A stretch of 6,273 bases of DNA from Pseudomonadota bacterium (lineage in GTDB: Bacteria; Pseudomonadota; Alphaproteobacteria; Rhizobiales; Beijerinckiaceae), in contig JAEXUU010000663.1 of NCBI GenBank assembly GCA_023452965.1, positions 1-6,273 on the forward strand, read 5' to 3'. Each line of letters opens with the position of its first letter. Position 1 is the stretch's first letter. A program made the translations under genes and the position numbers. A model generated the notes under the pieces. That model was not told where the DNA came from. It made no database searches and was given only the letters and a program-made list of their open reading frames with translations. Shown in pieces: positions 5,376 through 6,273 of this stretch.

Positions 5376-6273
5376 TCAGCTCGCGAAGGGTAGGGTACCG
5401 ATGCGTCGGTCGCCCCCTTCGAGCTTGGCGCGGTTCTCCCGGAACACCCGGCGCAGTTCCGCCAGCACGGCCAGCACCGCAGGTCGCTGGCGGGCGATCT
5501 CGTGCGAGACGAGGAAGATCGCGTCGGCGGTCGCCTCGGGCGGCTCCTCGATGCGGACGAGGTTTTCGTCCGCATCGGCGATGAAGCAGGGCGCCATCGA
5601 GACGGCGCCGGAAGAGCGGATGCTCTCGTAGCGAGCGGCGGAATCGGCGACCCGTGCCGCGATCGGCCGGCCGGCAGCCCAGGCGAGGATGTGCTCGTCG
5701 ATCCGCGACGAGACATCACGGCTGACCGAGATGATCGGTGCACTCGCAGGATCGACGCCGCGCCTGGCATAGAGCGCCTGCACGAGCCGGCCGACCTTCT
5801 GGCCGAAATAGCCCGTGCCCTCCGGCGGCTTGCGCATGCGGATCGCGATCTCCGCTTCGCCGCGCGCGAGGTCGAGCCGCTCGCGCGTGCTGAGGATGAC
5901 GATCTCGACGCCGCCGGCGGCCGCCGACAGCCTCGTCGCATTCATGGTCAGGAGCAGGCTGATCGAGGTCGTTGCAGTGATCTGCACCGGCGCGTCGTCG
6001 GCGGGCAAGGCCGCCTTCGCACGATTGGCGAAGCGGGCGGCGGCCGCGGCGACTGCCGCCGCCTCCTGCGCCAGCGCCGCGCCGATCTCGGTCGGGATCA
6101 GCCGGTTGGCGCCGCGCCTGAACAGCGGGAAACCCAGCCTCGCCTCGAAGCTGCGCAGCCGTCTTGCGACCGTGGATTCGCTCAGCCCGAGCGCCACCGC
6201 CGCCACGGCCAGCGCACCGGCGGTCTCGACCGCGTGGAAGATCTCGATATCCTCCCAAGGCTGGGCCCCGGGC
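5376..6273 (-). CDS. LysR-family transcriptional regulator, N-terminus cut by window edge
   Basis: A DNA-binding regulator with an N-terminal winged helix-turn-helix and a C-terminal periplasmic-binding-like effector domain. The window holds 298 codons plus the stop, close to the full family length of about 300, so only a few N-terminal residues are missing. The frame stays open to the right edge. The helix-turn-helix is encoded at about 6130-6245: IFHAVETAGALAVAAVALG, then LSESTVARRLRSFEARLG, then FPLFRRGANRLIPTEIGAAL, the standard LysR pattern. A GTG at 6206 is a poor start because it would remove the first helix. The effector domain is encoded from about 5975 down to 5376. LysR regulators often control a divergent neighbour, which would lie outside the window. 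Nothing here shows the ligand. Confidence 0.92.
   Translation of the reverse strand, partial: PGAQPWEDIEIFHAVETAGALAVAAVALGLSESTVARRLRSFEARLGFPLFRRGANRLIPTEIGAALAQEAAAVAAAAARFANRAKAALPADDAPVQITATTSISLLLTMNATRLSAAAGGVEIVILSTRERLDLARGEAEIAIRMRKPPEGTGYFGQKVGRLVQALYARRGVDPASAPIISVSRDVSSRIDEHILAWAAGRPIAARVADSAARYESIRSSGAVSMAPCFIADADENLVRIEEPPEATADAIFLVSHEIARQRPAVLAVLAELRRVFRENRAKLEGGDRRIGTLPFAS

Noticed and set aside
6204..6206. GTG as the start codon of the LysR gene
   Set aside because: The reading frame continues upstream to the window edge and encodes the first helix of the winged helix-turn-helix, so the true start is outside the window.

Overview
The window is GC-rich, densely coding DNA that looks like an alphaproteobacterial chromosome, most likely Hyphomicrobiales (Bosea or a relative). 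That placement is an inference from the GC content, the codon use and the flavour of the RhlE-type helicase, the A-type Fe-S carrier and the GGDEF protein. It was not tested by any search. I see no insertion sequence, phage gene, CRISPR array, tRNA or rRNA, and no change in composition that would mark an island. The content is mostly ordinary housekeeping and regulatory genes.

Layout from left to right. (1) 1-785, minus strand: a malate/lactate/ureidoglycolate dehydrogenase of the YbiC (HcxB) type, with its C-terminus cut off by the left edge. (2) 786-979: a divergent intergenic region with a weak promoter candidate and two small dyads. (3) 980-1375, plus: a SufA/IscA-type iron-sulfur carrier. 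(4) 1390-2448, minus: a GGDEF-domain protein convergent with sufA. (5) 2449-2669: a 221-bp gap with no gene but several short inverted repeats, one placed as a possible terminator. (6) 2670-4115, minus: a DEAD-box RNA helicase of the RhlE type with an RGG-rich tail. (7) 4116-4265: a divergent promoter region. (8) 4266-4985, plus: an alpha/beta hydrolase. (9) 4990-5250, minus: an 86-residue protein whose N-terminus resembles a Flp-type prepilin, convergent with the hydrolase and only 4 bp from it. (10) 5251-5375: the leader of that small gene, with a CtrA-like motif. (11) 5376 to the right edge, minus: a nearly complete LysR-family regulator.

The genes do not form one pathway or one long operon. 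Orientations alternate (-, +, -, -, +, -, -), so most genes probably form single transcription units. No gap without a gene exceeds about 220 bp.

I do not find a clear undescribed system. Two points most deserve a second look. The GGDEF protein keeps GGEEF but has Ala where the first metal-binding Asp should be, and it lacks the RxxD inhibitory site. The small Flp-like prepilin candidate has a CtrA-like element upstream.
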